Shown here in pieces: positions 22,054 to 33,264 of a stretch of DNA of 64,000 nt. Below the pieces are notes generated by a model. It had not been told where the DNA came from and searched no databases. It saw only the letters and a list, made by a program, of their open reading frames with translations. Numbering within the stretch: the first letter of the stretch is position 1; each line of letters begins with the position of its first letter. The DNA comes from Chara braunii. Lineage: Eukaryota > Streptophyta > Charophyceae > Charales > Characeae. The position numbers and the translations under genes were made by a program. The stretch spans positions 636,069 through 700,068 of the forward strand of contig BFEA01000644.1 of the NCBI GenBank assembly GCA_003427395.1, written 5' to 3'.

Positions 22054-23755
22054 TGTCGCGCGAGGCGGTCTCCCACCCTGCTGGGAAGCGTTGAACCTCA
22101 CGATCGTGTCACGCAGGATTTATTCTTGAAGAAACAACAAGTCACTACTCCGACCGTGCGCGCGTGCTGTACCTTTCACAACAGCCCACGACAGGTCGGA
22201 GTGCCGCGAGGTACAACTCACCTCTACCCGAGGGGCTATCACCACCCTCAGGTAGGCGTATCCCTGCTGAGCTACCGGCCCACATGCGAAGGTTTTTACA
22301 TGCCTTTGTAGAGGTAGGTCAGTCGAGGGCGTTTTCTCGATCGTCGTAGCATAGGTATACGCGCGGTTGAACGCCTCAGACTGACCCGCTTATGTGTCGG
22401 ACATTGGGGCGTTGATCTCCCGGACCGACTTACTATTCAGGTCGACTCGATTGACGATATCTCTCGCATACATTACTCTGACCTATTTATACTTGAGCAA
22501 TTATATACACTATTTAAGTTCTCCCAAATCAATACATACATGAAGAATACAGTTCAAAGGTTGAGACTGAAAGACAAGGAGATGTCTTTACATTTCACCT
22601 GACAATGACAAACATCAGGATGAACAAAGCTGAACTTTTAGAAGAGAAAACAATCAATCGGCTCTTGGCCTTTTAAACAGACATCACAAAGGTCCATGGC
22701 CTTTCAAAGAAAATGACATGAATCAGGTTCTCTTGCTTTGCCAATTATCCTAATCTGCTCATCATCAAGAAAGGGTGAAGTCTGAATAACCAAACCAAAT
22801 GTTCAAAGGTTGAGCGTCGAAGAAGTGTCTAAGTCGAGGCTCAGGTAAGCACAAGTTCTGCATTGCGAGTCGAGTGAATAGCACGTGGTTGGTCGTTTTA
22901 CTAACCTGCAGAGAAAACAAAAGCATTTCATAATCCTAACAGAGTCAACCATTCATTCACTTCGACACACATTACACCTACGCTTCTAAACCTTTCAACC
23001 AGACATTCTCTTTTCAACTTAGTCATTTCGAGGACCTCTTTTGATCAAACACAGACCCTTTCGACAATAACCCATAAATGAGAAATATTATTTAATGCAG
23101 AGGTAGATGCGAAGTGTGTGAGTCAAGGGTGAGTGAGGGTTGAGTTGGCGAACCAACCTGTTACCATAAGGCAACAACATGCAGTTTTGTACAGACTCAT
23201 AACGAGTCTCCTTGATAAAAATAACCTGCAAATACACACAGGTCACAAGATCTCAACACCTCCCTCACTATCGCCCTACACGAAGTTCAGCGATGTGAAC
23301 TTCAATTCTATCGGTGGACTATAATATAGTCGGATCAAATGTAAGTATGAAGTAAGAAGACTCCGACAGAAGCCTTCATCTCATACTTACTCAAGCAGTA
23401 GGATAACTCAAACATGAGTATCCTACCACTTGTTTTAGTCTAACTGCTTTACACTTAGACAAACCATGGGATGACCCGCACAGGAGTACCTCACTTATAT
23501 TCTATCAACCTAACTATCAAATATATGTATATGTGAACAGACGAGTTAATAGGATGTTCCTCACACACGAGCCTTATCCTATTACCCGTTTTGTACCACG
23601 ATTTCTATATCCATACATTCATCAGATATAAAGTAGTCAAGCGTAGTTCAAAGAAAGGTTTATAGAATGAAAATGAGAAAAGACATAACTTGTTTTCTTG
23701 TTTTTTCGCATTTCTATTCTTCTTCTTCATTTTCTTCATCCTTTCTACTTATCTC

Positions 23756-24414
23756 CTGTGTTGCACGGCGTACGTGTACGCGGGTTGCGCGTACACGCGT
23801 ACACGTATTCCTGTACGCGACACGTACGCGCGTACACGTACTCCCGTACGTGGGAATACGTAAAAAAAAAAAAAAAAACCACATCATCAGAAAAATCTGA
23901 AAAACAACTATGTTATGGAAAATGATATTTCAAACAACTTTTTCCTGAGACTCATGGCCAAATTCTGTACATAACTCGAGTGAAAAATCAANNNNNNNNN
24001 NNNNNNNNNNNNNNNNNNNNNNNNNNNNNNNNNNNNNNNNNNNNNNNNNNNNNNNNNNNNNNNNNNNNNNNNNNNNNNNNNNNNNNNNNNNNNNNNNNNN
24101 NNNNNNNNNNNNNNNNNNNNNNNNNNNNNNNNNNNNNNNNNNNNNNNNNNNNNNNNNNNNNNNNNNNNNNNNNNNNNNNNNNNNNNNNNNNNNNNNNNNN
24201 NNNNNNNNNNNNNNNNNNNNNNNNNNNNNNNNNNNNNNNNNNNNNNNNNNNNNNNNNNNNNNNNNNNNNNNNNNNNNNNNNNNNNNNNNNNNNNNNNNNN
24301 NNNNNNNNNNNNNNNNNNNNNNNNNNNNNNNNNNNNNNNNNNNNNNNNNNNNNNNNNNNNNNNNNNNNNNNNNNNNNNNNNNNNNNNNNNNNNNNNNNNN
24401 NNNNNNNNNNNNNN

Positions 24415-24451
<37 letters not shown>

Positions 24452-24538
24452 GTACGAGTACGCGCGATTTCGGGTTCGTACGCGTACGCTGGAATACGTA
24501 CGCGTACGCACTGCGTACGTGTACACCGTGCAACGCAG
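23756..24538. mobile_element. Foldback/MITE-like DNA element with CGTACG-rich inverted termini
   Basis: The element is absent from the other LTR (near 34,925). Its ends are inverted repeats, CTGTGTTGCACGG on the left and the complement of CTGCGTTGCACGG on the right. They continue inward for about 100 bases as related CGTACG-rich arrays ending in A- or T-runs. The flanks are CTTATCTC (23,748-23,755) and CTTATTTC (24,539-24,546), an 8 bp target duplication with one mismatch. An 8 bp duplication is typical of hAT elements, so a non-autonomous hAT-like element is inferred. The centre is an assembly gap. Confidence 0.75.
23992..24414. other. Assembly gap (423 N)
   Basis: A run of undetermined bases within the foldback element; the true size is unknown. 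It is bordered on the right by a T-run of about 35 bases. Confidence 1.
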
Positions 24539-24786
24539 CTTATTTCTTTCTTGATTATCTTTTCTGACTTCTTCTTTCTTTCTTCTTTCTACCCTTTTCA
24601 CTTCATCCTCGAGTCCTCCTGCCTAAATGACCTTGTGTGCACTTTGACTTTATGTGGGTCAACGTGTGTGAACCCGGATATGGTTCTAGTCGAGCACAAG
24701 GTTCACGTGTACATATTTGATTGTGCTAGCAATCAGATGAGAACAAACGGTATGGACCGTATAGGAAATGAAATAGTAACAACAAC

Positions 24787-24926
24787 AAATAATAATAATA
24801 ATAGTAATAATAATATAATAATAATAATAATAATATAATAGACTATTAATAGTAATAATAATGCAAGCTCCTCCTCTTTCTTCACCCTTCCTTCTTCTTC
24901 TTCTTCTTCTTCTTCTTCTTCTTCCA
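24787..24926 (+). repeat. (AAT)n followed by (CTT)n microsatellites
   Basis: An interrupted AAT run (24,787-24,862) is followed after about 30 bases by a CTT run (24,891-24,926). In the 5' LTR the same two runs are separated by 2.6 kb. Confidence 0.9.
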
Positions 24927-25322
24927 CCTTTCGCGCTCTTCTTCATAAGTCCCACCTACTCTCTTTTTCTCGTACTCTTTGTGGTAGTTGCCTAGCACCC
25001 TCTTTTCTCACACACTATAGCGATCCCCACGTCTCAAAAGCATAGGAGGATAAAGGAAATGGGCAGGGATTATCGGAGCTTGACAGAAGCGATGGTAAGT
25101 GTGAGAAGATGAAGTCTACTGCGTTTCTCCGTGAGGGTACACCAGTCCAGAAGTGTAAACGCCCTCTTTGTCTTTCAAACAGACATACACACACGAGTGC
25201 ATACACACAAACACATGTGTGCACGTAGTAGTGTAGATTTCCATGTTCTCAGGGTAGTTTTATTCGATGTTGTTCATCCTACCATTGAACGTCGCAGGGG
25301 GGTAAGCCGCGAGATCGACGAC

Positions 25323-25324
<2 letters not shown>

Positions 25325-25370
<46 letters not shown>
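25325..25370 (+). repeat. (CA)n microsatellite in 3' LTR
   Basis: A pure CA run. The equivalent position of the 5' LTR has a longer run (38,355-38,500). Confidence 0.95.
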
Positions 25371-25373
<3 letters not shown>

Positions 25374-26299
25374 TACACATAGTTGTGTGTATTTTCATGA
25401 TCTCGCGGTAGATTCATACGATGTTTACTCATCTTATCAATGAAAGTACCATGAGAGCGGCCGCGAGATTGAAAACTTACCTGTTCTCACTCTCTCGCTC
25501 CGTCGTCGTTGTCGTTTCGTAGTCATAGTTGTCAGCGTCGTCGTTGCGCTTGTCGTCTGACCTCATGGTCAGGTAAGTATTCTTCTCCTCCTCTTCCCTT
25601 TCTCCTTCATCTTCTTTCCCTTCTTCTTCTTCTTCTCTTTTTTTTCCTTCTTCCTTCTACTTCTTCTTCCTTTTCTTCTTCCTTCTCGTACTACTACTTC
25701 TCCCGCTATCTCTCTTACTACCTTCCCCGCGCGACCCCTTCTTCCGTGCGACCGTCTCCCTCCTGCTTGCGCTCCCTTCCTCCTCCACGTCTCTGCTTTC
25801 TAACTTCTCGATGCATTCTCCTTCTCCCTTCTTCCATGCGATCATCTTCTTTCCTCTGCGCGTTCTACCTATGTGCGCGTGCTTTTTAACCCATCTCCAT
25901 CGCCTTCGGTCGAGCATCCGCTGTGCGGCCATTTGCTTCCTCTCCGCGCACCTCCTCCTCCTGCATTCTCTGCTTCTTCTTCTTCTCCCCGCGCGTTCTC
26001 TTCGTTGCTCCCCGCTCTCTCGCTGGTTACTTCCCTCGGGGTGTTCAGTTCCTCCGTGAGAACGTTCCCCTCCGTGTCGCAGGCCGACCCAGCTTAGTCG
26101 AGGTTGTGGTCGGTACTGCAGCAACTGAAAACCCCCTTTTCGACTTCAGTGAATCCGCCCTTGTTGCATAGGCGGATTCACTTAAGTGGAATTGTCGAAA
26201 GTCCACACGGATCAGAACGAAAATAAATAAATAAAAAAAAATAGAAACGAATCTAACTAAAAAAAAAAAAAAAAAAAAAAAAAATCCAACTACTAATCC

Positions 26300-26465
26300 C
26301 TTGTTGTGCCGACTGGCTCGAGGTCACGGGTTCGAGTCCCGGCCTAGTGAAACCGGGTGAAACCAAAGAAAAGTCCGTCGTCAAAAGGAGCTAGCTCGGG
26401 GTCTGATGGATTCGATCCCCGAGTCACCTGGCCCTCAACCCGCACCGAAACCCACTGAGCTAGCT
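26300..26465 (-). promoter_or_regulatory. tRNA-related, SINE-like segment with A and B boxes in 3' LTR
   Basis: On the minus strand an A box TAGCTCAGTGG (26,462-26,452) is followed 33 bases later by a B box GGATCGAATCC (26,418-26,408), exactly the spacing inside tRNA genes. A second B box, GGTTCGAGTCC, lies on the plus strand at 26,329-26,339. A T-run on the minus strand follows. No complete tRNA cloverleaf can be formed confidently. The 5' LTR has the same segment. Confidence 0.6.
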
Positions 26466-28044
26466 CTTACTTCGGTTAGAAGAGGAGCAGCTTGGGTATA
26501 CGCAGAGGAGTGGGGCTCAACCTGCCTAGTGGACCAAGCTTGTTTTCTAAGTCTTGGCGTGCACACTTGCTGGCCTGCATACCTGTCTGAGTGTTTGTCG
26601 GTTTGAGTGTGCATGCGACCCACCAGGGTACTTCGTTAATTGGAAGGCCCGAAGGGCCGGTACTTAGTTGAGATCGCGACATTGGAGGGTCGTGGCGGTG
26701 AAGCACTCAAGTGGCGGGTAGGTTGGTACTGCACCAAGTAGAGGTAGATTTGTCGAGTACCCGAACCAGAGGCCGAGTAGAGGAAGACAAAAGCTGACAT
26801 TTTTTTTTTTTTCCAGTACCGGTAGGTAGACAGGTACCAAGTCAAGTTTTAGTGTGTGTCGCAGATCTACTCGACACAGTACTAACTCAATCAACCCTTC
26901 GATCTTCTCGGTTGGAGGGTATTACTATCGATCCTAACCGTCACAACGCGCGTCATAACAAAGCACGTGCATACGTTCAAAATTTTTGCACCGATTTACC
27001 CCTTCCTCAATGGACGAGGGAATCGTTTCAAGTGTCACGCTAAAGCGCGCACACCCTCTTCATTTCAGACCAGCCCCGTCATGGTAGCCGATGTCGTCGC
27101 TGTGTCAAATGCAAAAGCATGGCCAAATACCCTTGTAAGGGTATTTGGTCCGACAATATTCCCAGACCCTATTAAGCGAGGTACCCGTCGCTAAGGACGT
27201 TTATCACAATCGTTCATACAGTTTCCCTTTACATCGCTTCCCAAAATCAAATCAACTGATAAAATATAACAAGATTGATACAATACAAAACAATAGATGC
27301 ACTTATCTTTCCTGTTTAAAAGAGAAGGTGAATCCATTTCTCAAATAAGGCGCATTTTGATAGGTGGATAGCCAAATCCGAGTCCCTGGATTGAGATGTG
27401 GTAAGATTAGCATTACCTCTCTTGATACTTTCTACTATTGCAGGGATTCTAACCCGGGTCTCCCACATACTGAAAGCCCCCAAAACCAAACTGAATGAAC
27501 CAATGGTGGGGATACTGGATCTGTACTATAACGGTGAAAGTTACCAAGAGAGACAACAATCATCTTTTCCACATCCTTAGACTTTCTTCCCAGATCCTCG
27601 TTGGTTGTCCGCGGAGTCATAGAATCTTCTCCTTTGGACGCGGGTCTTAACCTAAACCATATTACCATCCCACTCGAAGTCTAATGTGAGGGGATCGATG
27701 GTCTCGGTCTAAACCCACCACAGTCCGGTTGATCAGGCCAGATCTGCGGTCTACCGTGTTGTTATTTTAACAGTGGTTCTCGTATTGGTTACGCAATAAA
27801 AGGTAAATTTTCCTATCCTCGGTCTTACCCAGCTTCTAAACCTGACTCTCGACCCCTTTGGTAACCACCTAAGTTGACCCCTCAATAGGGTGTCCACCCT
27901 TCAGGTTTCAACTCTAGGCCAAAACCAGAAGGTTCGCTGCCTGGTTATACTTGGTCAGCAGCCAACGTTGGGAGTTACGTCCCAACGATGCCAATTTTCC
28001 ACCATAGGTTTGGTAATGTAGTCCCTCAGACTGCCCCCTGAAGT

Positions 28045-28270
28045 GGATGAACGATGTTTATTTCAATATATATATATACCAAAAAGAATTCATAATTCAT
28101 TGATAAAATTTTTCCCCTCATCAGGTTGTCACTTATTCGATGAACGATGTGCATTCCAATATATACCAAAAATCAATATATGAACCAACCAATAAGAACA
28201 AATTTTTCATCATCGTCAGATTGTCAAATAGTGGATGAACGATGTGCATCGTCAAGTTCTCACTCAGTGG
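28045..28270 (+). repeat. Three-copy tandem repeat, 94 bp period
   Basis: The word GATGAACGATGTGCAT, or a close variant, starts near 28,045, 28,139 and 28,233. It is followed by AT-rich sequence with an ATATATACCAAAAA word in the first two copies. Confidence 0.75.
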
Positions 28271-30031
28271 TCGTGTCTTCCTGTCTCAATCACAGCTCAT
28301 TCAGACACACGTCTCGGTGATCTCCCAAAATAAGTAAAACGGGCCGAAAACTCAAAATAAATATAAAAATTTTGGCTTCCACAACATCATTGATGCAAAA
28401 GATATTTTTTCAGAACATCAACAATTTCAAACGATCCCATTTCGGGATCCTTTAATCTTATCTCAGACTGACCCCATTGGGATGGTGAACGGTGCCCTCT
28501 GCAAAATATACATAGTTTAAAAGAAGTTCAAAAGAGGATACATCTCATGTGTTTTTTCATTGCATGCCCATCTTTTGGTGTCCCTCCAATAATTTTCACG
28601 ACTCAAAATAGGACTCAATTTTTTAGGTCATCGTCAGCTTTCCATTTTGGGGTTAGATCTTAAATAGTTCAAATAAGAACCGACTCAATAACGTATCGTA
28701 CGAATACATCTATAATACTTGTGTCCGAGTATTAATCAGAACGTACTCAAGGAGGATTGAACCTTCTCTGAGATGATCATTAAAGATAAAATATCATATC
28801 ATGTCAATCAAATCACAACCAATAGTGAGGAAACAATTCAAAAACAACTTTTGTTGTAGGCAGGGTTTTCTCCTTGTTTTCACGGAACTTTTACAATACA
28901 AATGTAAACGACATTCTCCTACCATAAAAAAATACTATAGTGTGAATAATAAGTAATATTACAAAGACATGTTTGAAGTGTAAAGGAAGTTCATAAAAAA
29001 TCCAAACCATTTAATCATATCACTGCAGACAAACATCAATTGATAACTTCCACGAACAATGGGAACAAAGGGAACAATGGTTACAATAAAATACCACGAG
29101 AACAAATACAATGAAGATACAAAATAACAATAATAATGACATAACATTTATTTGCTTCTTTTTGCTTAATAGAGGTATATTGTGTCGAGGGGTGATGTAA
29201 TCCTACCAAAGGGATAGCATATCAGATCCTGATCCCCGTTCTAGGACTGAGCCTCACCACGTCTCCCTCTGATTCCAATGTCGAGACTCTATCAGTATTC
29301 TGTCAACAGAGTCGAACAACCCCATCTCACATGCTCCAGGTTAGTTAGGCCTTGACCATAGAGATGAGGTGGTCCTGCCCGACACAAGGTTAGGCAACCA
29401 CTCCTTACCTCATGACGAACAACAGTTGCCTTCCCTATAGACAACGTCCTAACAAAGTCCCTAACATCTTCCTCTCCTTCGATGATAGTGTAGTCGTCTC
29501 TCCTTATCAGAAAAAGTGACAGCACCTCACTATGGATCAGGAACATTGTTCCGGCGTGAGTTTCACTACCACCTACAGGACTTTACTATACCCTCTTTAA
29601 GCCGATCGGAAAAAAGTATCAATTGACGTTGCAATCTTTCAAAGGACGGATTTTGTATGCTGAAACCCCTTGAGATATTTTTTTCTCTTCAAAGGTTGGT
29701 CACTCCATTCACCTTCATCCCCATGCTGAACGTGGATTTCATACAGCTTCCTACCCTCATTAAAGAAAACAATTTATAAACATAGTCAGACAAACACAAA
29801 CAATCACCAAACAATCGGTAAATATATACATTCAAAACAAGTTCTTATTTCTCTTAACAAAGAACAAGACATACAATGATACATTACTTAAAACTATTTA
29901 TTTCCACATACATTTATTAATAATCCGTCACATACATTAACCATAGTGGGAATCAGTAGTTTTATCAATCTTTATATAATATTGTGATATCGAGGAGTTC
30001 GATAACCCTCAAGTGGATACTCTCATACCCT

Positions 30032-30152
30032 GATCATATCGAGTATAGCATTTAAGGAGATAGTTACTTAAGTAGATAGTCTCATGATACATTGATATCG
30101 AGTATAACCTTTAAGGAGATAGTTACTTAAGTAGATAGTCTCATGATACACT
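30032..30152 (+). repeat. Two-copy tandem repeat, 59 bp
   Basis: Two nearly identical copies start at 30,038 and 30,097, each with ATCGAGTATA and AAGTAGATAGTCTCATGATA. Confidence 0.9.
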
Positions 30153-31874
30153 TTTCAATGCTTAACCAATCGACAAAGTTCGGGTATATTCACATATCTT
30201 TCAAGAATCAGATAAATTTAATCGGATTCTTTATGTAACAACTTTTAAAGTTGATTCATTATAATACTTTATCATATATAACCTCAAACGCATACATATT
30301 TTTTAAGTAGATGACCTAATATTACACTCGCTATACTATTTATCCATAAGGATTAGTGAGTCACTAAGTGGGTGATGAGATAATTAATTTGCATCTCATA
30401 ATCTTCTAAGGGTTAAATATTATTCCAATAAACAATCCGACCAACCAAACTTTATACCACATTGTCATAAACATAGTTCTACTAACTAACCGACCTCTAA
30501 CTGTTAAGATAACGGAGCTTAGTATTACTTACCTTTATTCTATTTATCTACTCATATCATTTCACACTATGATTATAAGCGGTTTTCTAAGATCTCTTTA
30601 CCATACACATCCCAAGCTTACTCTTTCGAAATCTACATCAAAGATCGAGACTCCTTGTACCAGAGTAAACATGATATACGTTAATTCATTACCACTTTAA
30701 TGTATCTACCAAGTAAATAATTTCGCTACAGTACAATGCTGGCAGCATGATGACTCTAAAGTATCTATATATCCTCATAGTCTCACTATATTCAGTAAGT
30801 TTTCAGAGAGGGTAATTACTTTAGGCAGATAGTCCTAAGCTCATACGTCGCATGACATAACCTCCAGAGTTAGAGTAGTATCGAGAAAACGAGTTTATCA
30901 TGAAGACCTATATCAGATGGCTTTTAAAAATTGGATGATCGATTTTGGGTTTTGTATTTAATAAATAATAGGGTTAGTTTAATTTATAGTCTTATAGTCA
31001 GAATATATGACGCATGACCTCCCAAACACACTTGGTCTTCAACTAGGTAGCCTAACAACTATACACTTTTTCGGGGTTCAACGGGTCTATTCGACATTCT
31101 CATACATCATCAAATTCCAAGAGTGAACTAGTAATACGCATCGTCTGTCTTTCCCTACCCCAACGAGACTCTTTCTGGTCTTTCAAAAGAGGTATTATAA
31201 CGGCGGGGCATAGGGGATATATAATCTTGCATTAATCTCCATAGTATGAAAAACCATTACTAAGTCAATCCGACTTACTCCTTTGTAGACTTTTTAGCAA
31301 TGACCTGGATTAGGGATTTAAGCCTCATTAGAACAAGTGTTTCGGTCTTCCTAGTTCTGGACAGGACAAGCAACACTTGAATCCACTATGGTTGCCTTTC
31401 CGACCATTTTCCTATATGGAGGGCAAAAAATAACCCTGCCTAAATAGTTATAGCATAAAAAGGAAATTGCAGACCCACCACATAGGAAAGGATTCATTGG
31501 TACGACCTACAAATCGAAGGGTGGATCATGAACACATGATGGTGGTGGAAGCGCATGTCGAGAAAATTTGAAGAAGGACGGTTAAGTATAAGTAATGAGG
31601 TAGGATAGAAATAGAGGAAGGATAATTTTATACAGGAAAGTGATGTAAAGCATGATAAGGAATGATATAGTATTATTTGCAAAAGGTACTAAGTCACTTT
31701 ATCAGAGGAGGTCAAATATTTGTACTTGTCACGTTGATAATCGCATAATCTCGTACCATCTTCTTTCCCTTCTATTTTCTCATTTTTCCTCCTTCAATCA
31801 TTCTCTCCTTCTTGTGAAGTAAACAGATACATCGTTAATAATTACTTATGTCATCCATCAGTCATACCCAAGCA

Positions 31875-32640
31875 AGTAGTAGGGTTACTCATACGAGAGT
31901 ATCCCTCTACTGTTCAAACACAATCACCTCATTCCTTCCCTCGTTAGTTGACCCCTAAATCAAACAAGTATTAGGATGACCCCACATGAGTTATCCTACT
32001 ACCAGTTTGATGCGTAGAAGATTAGTCAAAACAACTCTTAGTTAAGTTGTTCTGACCGTTCACCTATCTTGCCTATGCGTCGTGTACGAGTAAGAGGCAT
32101 GCCGACCCCACGGGAGTCCTCCCTCCTCTTGTCAAGTGACTTTCGCTATAGTTAGTGGCGGAAATAGTTTCTATGGAATTATTTCCTCACCCTTTTTTCA
32201 ATACCAAGTAGACTATTCAGCCGGAGATAAGGTAGTTCTCACGAGAAACCCTCTTTCCCCACTTTTCAGTCGGATGGATCGTCCTAGACTTAGGAGTTCT
32301 TATACTCACGTGGTGAGTACTTTAATTCCCTTCCAAGTCTAGTCTGATAGGTGATTAGGAGAGCCCCACGGGAGCCTCCTACTACCTTTGCTTATGTTAG
32401 TCGTCCTAGCCTAGAAGCCATGTACCCCACGGGAGTACCGGATTACCTTTTAGATCTAGTCCGTAAAGTAACAGAGAAGACGCACGGCATCTTCTCGTTA
32501 CCAACGCCAAAGTCAGACAGACACTTCACCATATCATTACTTAGTCGGGTGAATGGCAGGGTAACTCTTACGGGAGTATCCCATCATTTACCTCAGTCAG
32601 TTCATGCAAGCAACGTGACCATTCCACGGAAGCCTCCATC
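31875..32640 (+). repeat. Series of imperfect hairpins with CCCCACGGGAG-type core
   Basis: At least seven sites share a stem of the type GG(A/T)NACTC...GAGTANCC around a CCACGGGAG-like apex. They lie near 31,880, 31,972, 32,090, 32,225, 32,352, 32,420, 32,555 and 32,615. Flanking bases pair with each other but differ between sites (for example AAGAGG/CCTCTT and TAGGAG/CTCCTA). Related hairpins occur in both LTRs (23,399-23,585 and 34,560-34,760). Confidence 0.7.
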
Positions 32641-33245
32641 ACACAAGGAACAAAAGTCTGTCATAAACCTACAACTTATACATGGCTAAGGAGATACAGA
32701 CAAAGAAAGTAGTACGAAACCGAAGTTCACTTAAGTGAGTGTACATTAGCTAAAAATAAACGGAACAGTCAGTCACGTGTCTATCCCTCCTCGACTCTTT
32801 GAGAATTTATGAGAGTCAATTAAAGTTATTAACCTCTTAACAACTTAAGTTGACAGACACGCCTACACAGACAAATGACCCGAGTACGTAAACAGAAGGA
32901 AGGATCCAGCATACGTAGACATATTCCTCAAATCGTTAACCTAACTTCTACCTACTATGTAAGAGTATTACATTCACTAGTTCTATCTTTGACATAGACT
33001 ACTAACTATCCTATCTCCTAGTCCGTTCTTTAAGTTCGTTCGTAGGCACTTGAAGTCCCGGACAATGCGATTTCCACCAACACTATCAGAACGACTCCAA
33101 ATATAACTTTTTAATATCTAACGAATGGTAACTTCAACTCATATATCATAAGCTATATAAGTTTATTTAAAGGTCGTCGTTTTTTCCTGATCATCATCTT
33201 ACCAAACCCGAGTTCGTTCACTGAGGACCTCGGCTGGAAAGCGAG

Positions 33246-33264
33246 ATCCCCAACAACGGCGCCA
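33246..33264 (-). promoter_or_regulatory. Primer binding site of the LARD
   Basis: On the minus strand the sequence TGGCGCCGTTGTTGGGGAT starts two bases after the end of the 5' LTR. It closely matches the complement of plant tRNA-Asp 3' ends used by many Ty3-type elements. Its position and orientation fix the element on the minus strand. Confidence 0.85.

Larger units (their letters stand above)
22054..27155 (-). repeat. 3' LTR of the LARD
   Basis: This is the direct-repeat partner of 33,267-40,305. It starts (plus strand) TGTCGCGCG and ends GGTCCGACA. It carries the foldback insertion at 23,756-24,538 and lacks the segment corresponding to 35,287-37,925. Its first bases on the minus strand form a hairpin, CCAAATACCC/GGGTATTTGG (about 27,122-27,147). 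Another perfect hairpin, AGTGAATCCGCC/GGCGGATTCACT, lies at 26,148-26,182. Confidence 0.85.
27156..33245 (-). mobile_element. Non-coding interior of the LARD
   Basis: About 6.1 kb without any convincing open frame, zinc knuckle or polymerase motif on either strand. It contains tandem repeats (28,045-28,270 and 30,032-30,152) and a series of hairpins (31,875-32,640). The part at about 27,165-28,030 aligns in blocks with 43,494-44,230, showing kinship with the second element. Confidence 0.7.

Noticed and set aside
25509-26124. Ser/Arg-rich overlapping ORFs in the LTRs (also 38,678-39,297)
   Set aside because: CT-rich LTR sequence is open in several frames on both strands, with no domain and no consistent frame between the two LTR copies.
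26300-26465. Functional tRNA gene
   Set aside because: A and B boxes are present, but no acceptor or anticodon stems pair convincingly. The segment is part of a repeated LTR.
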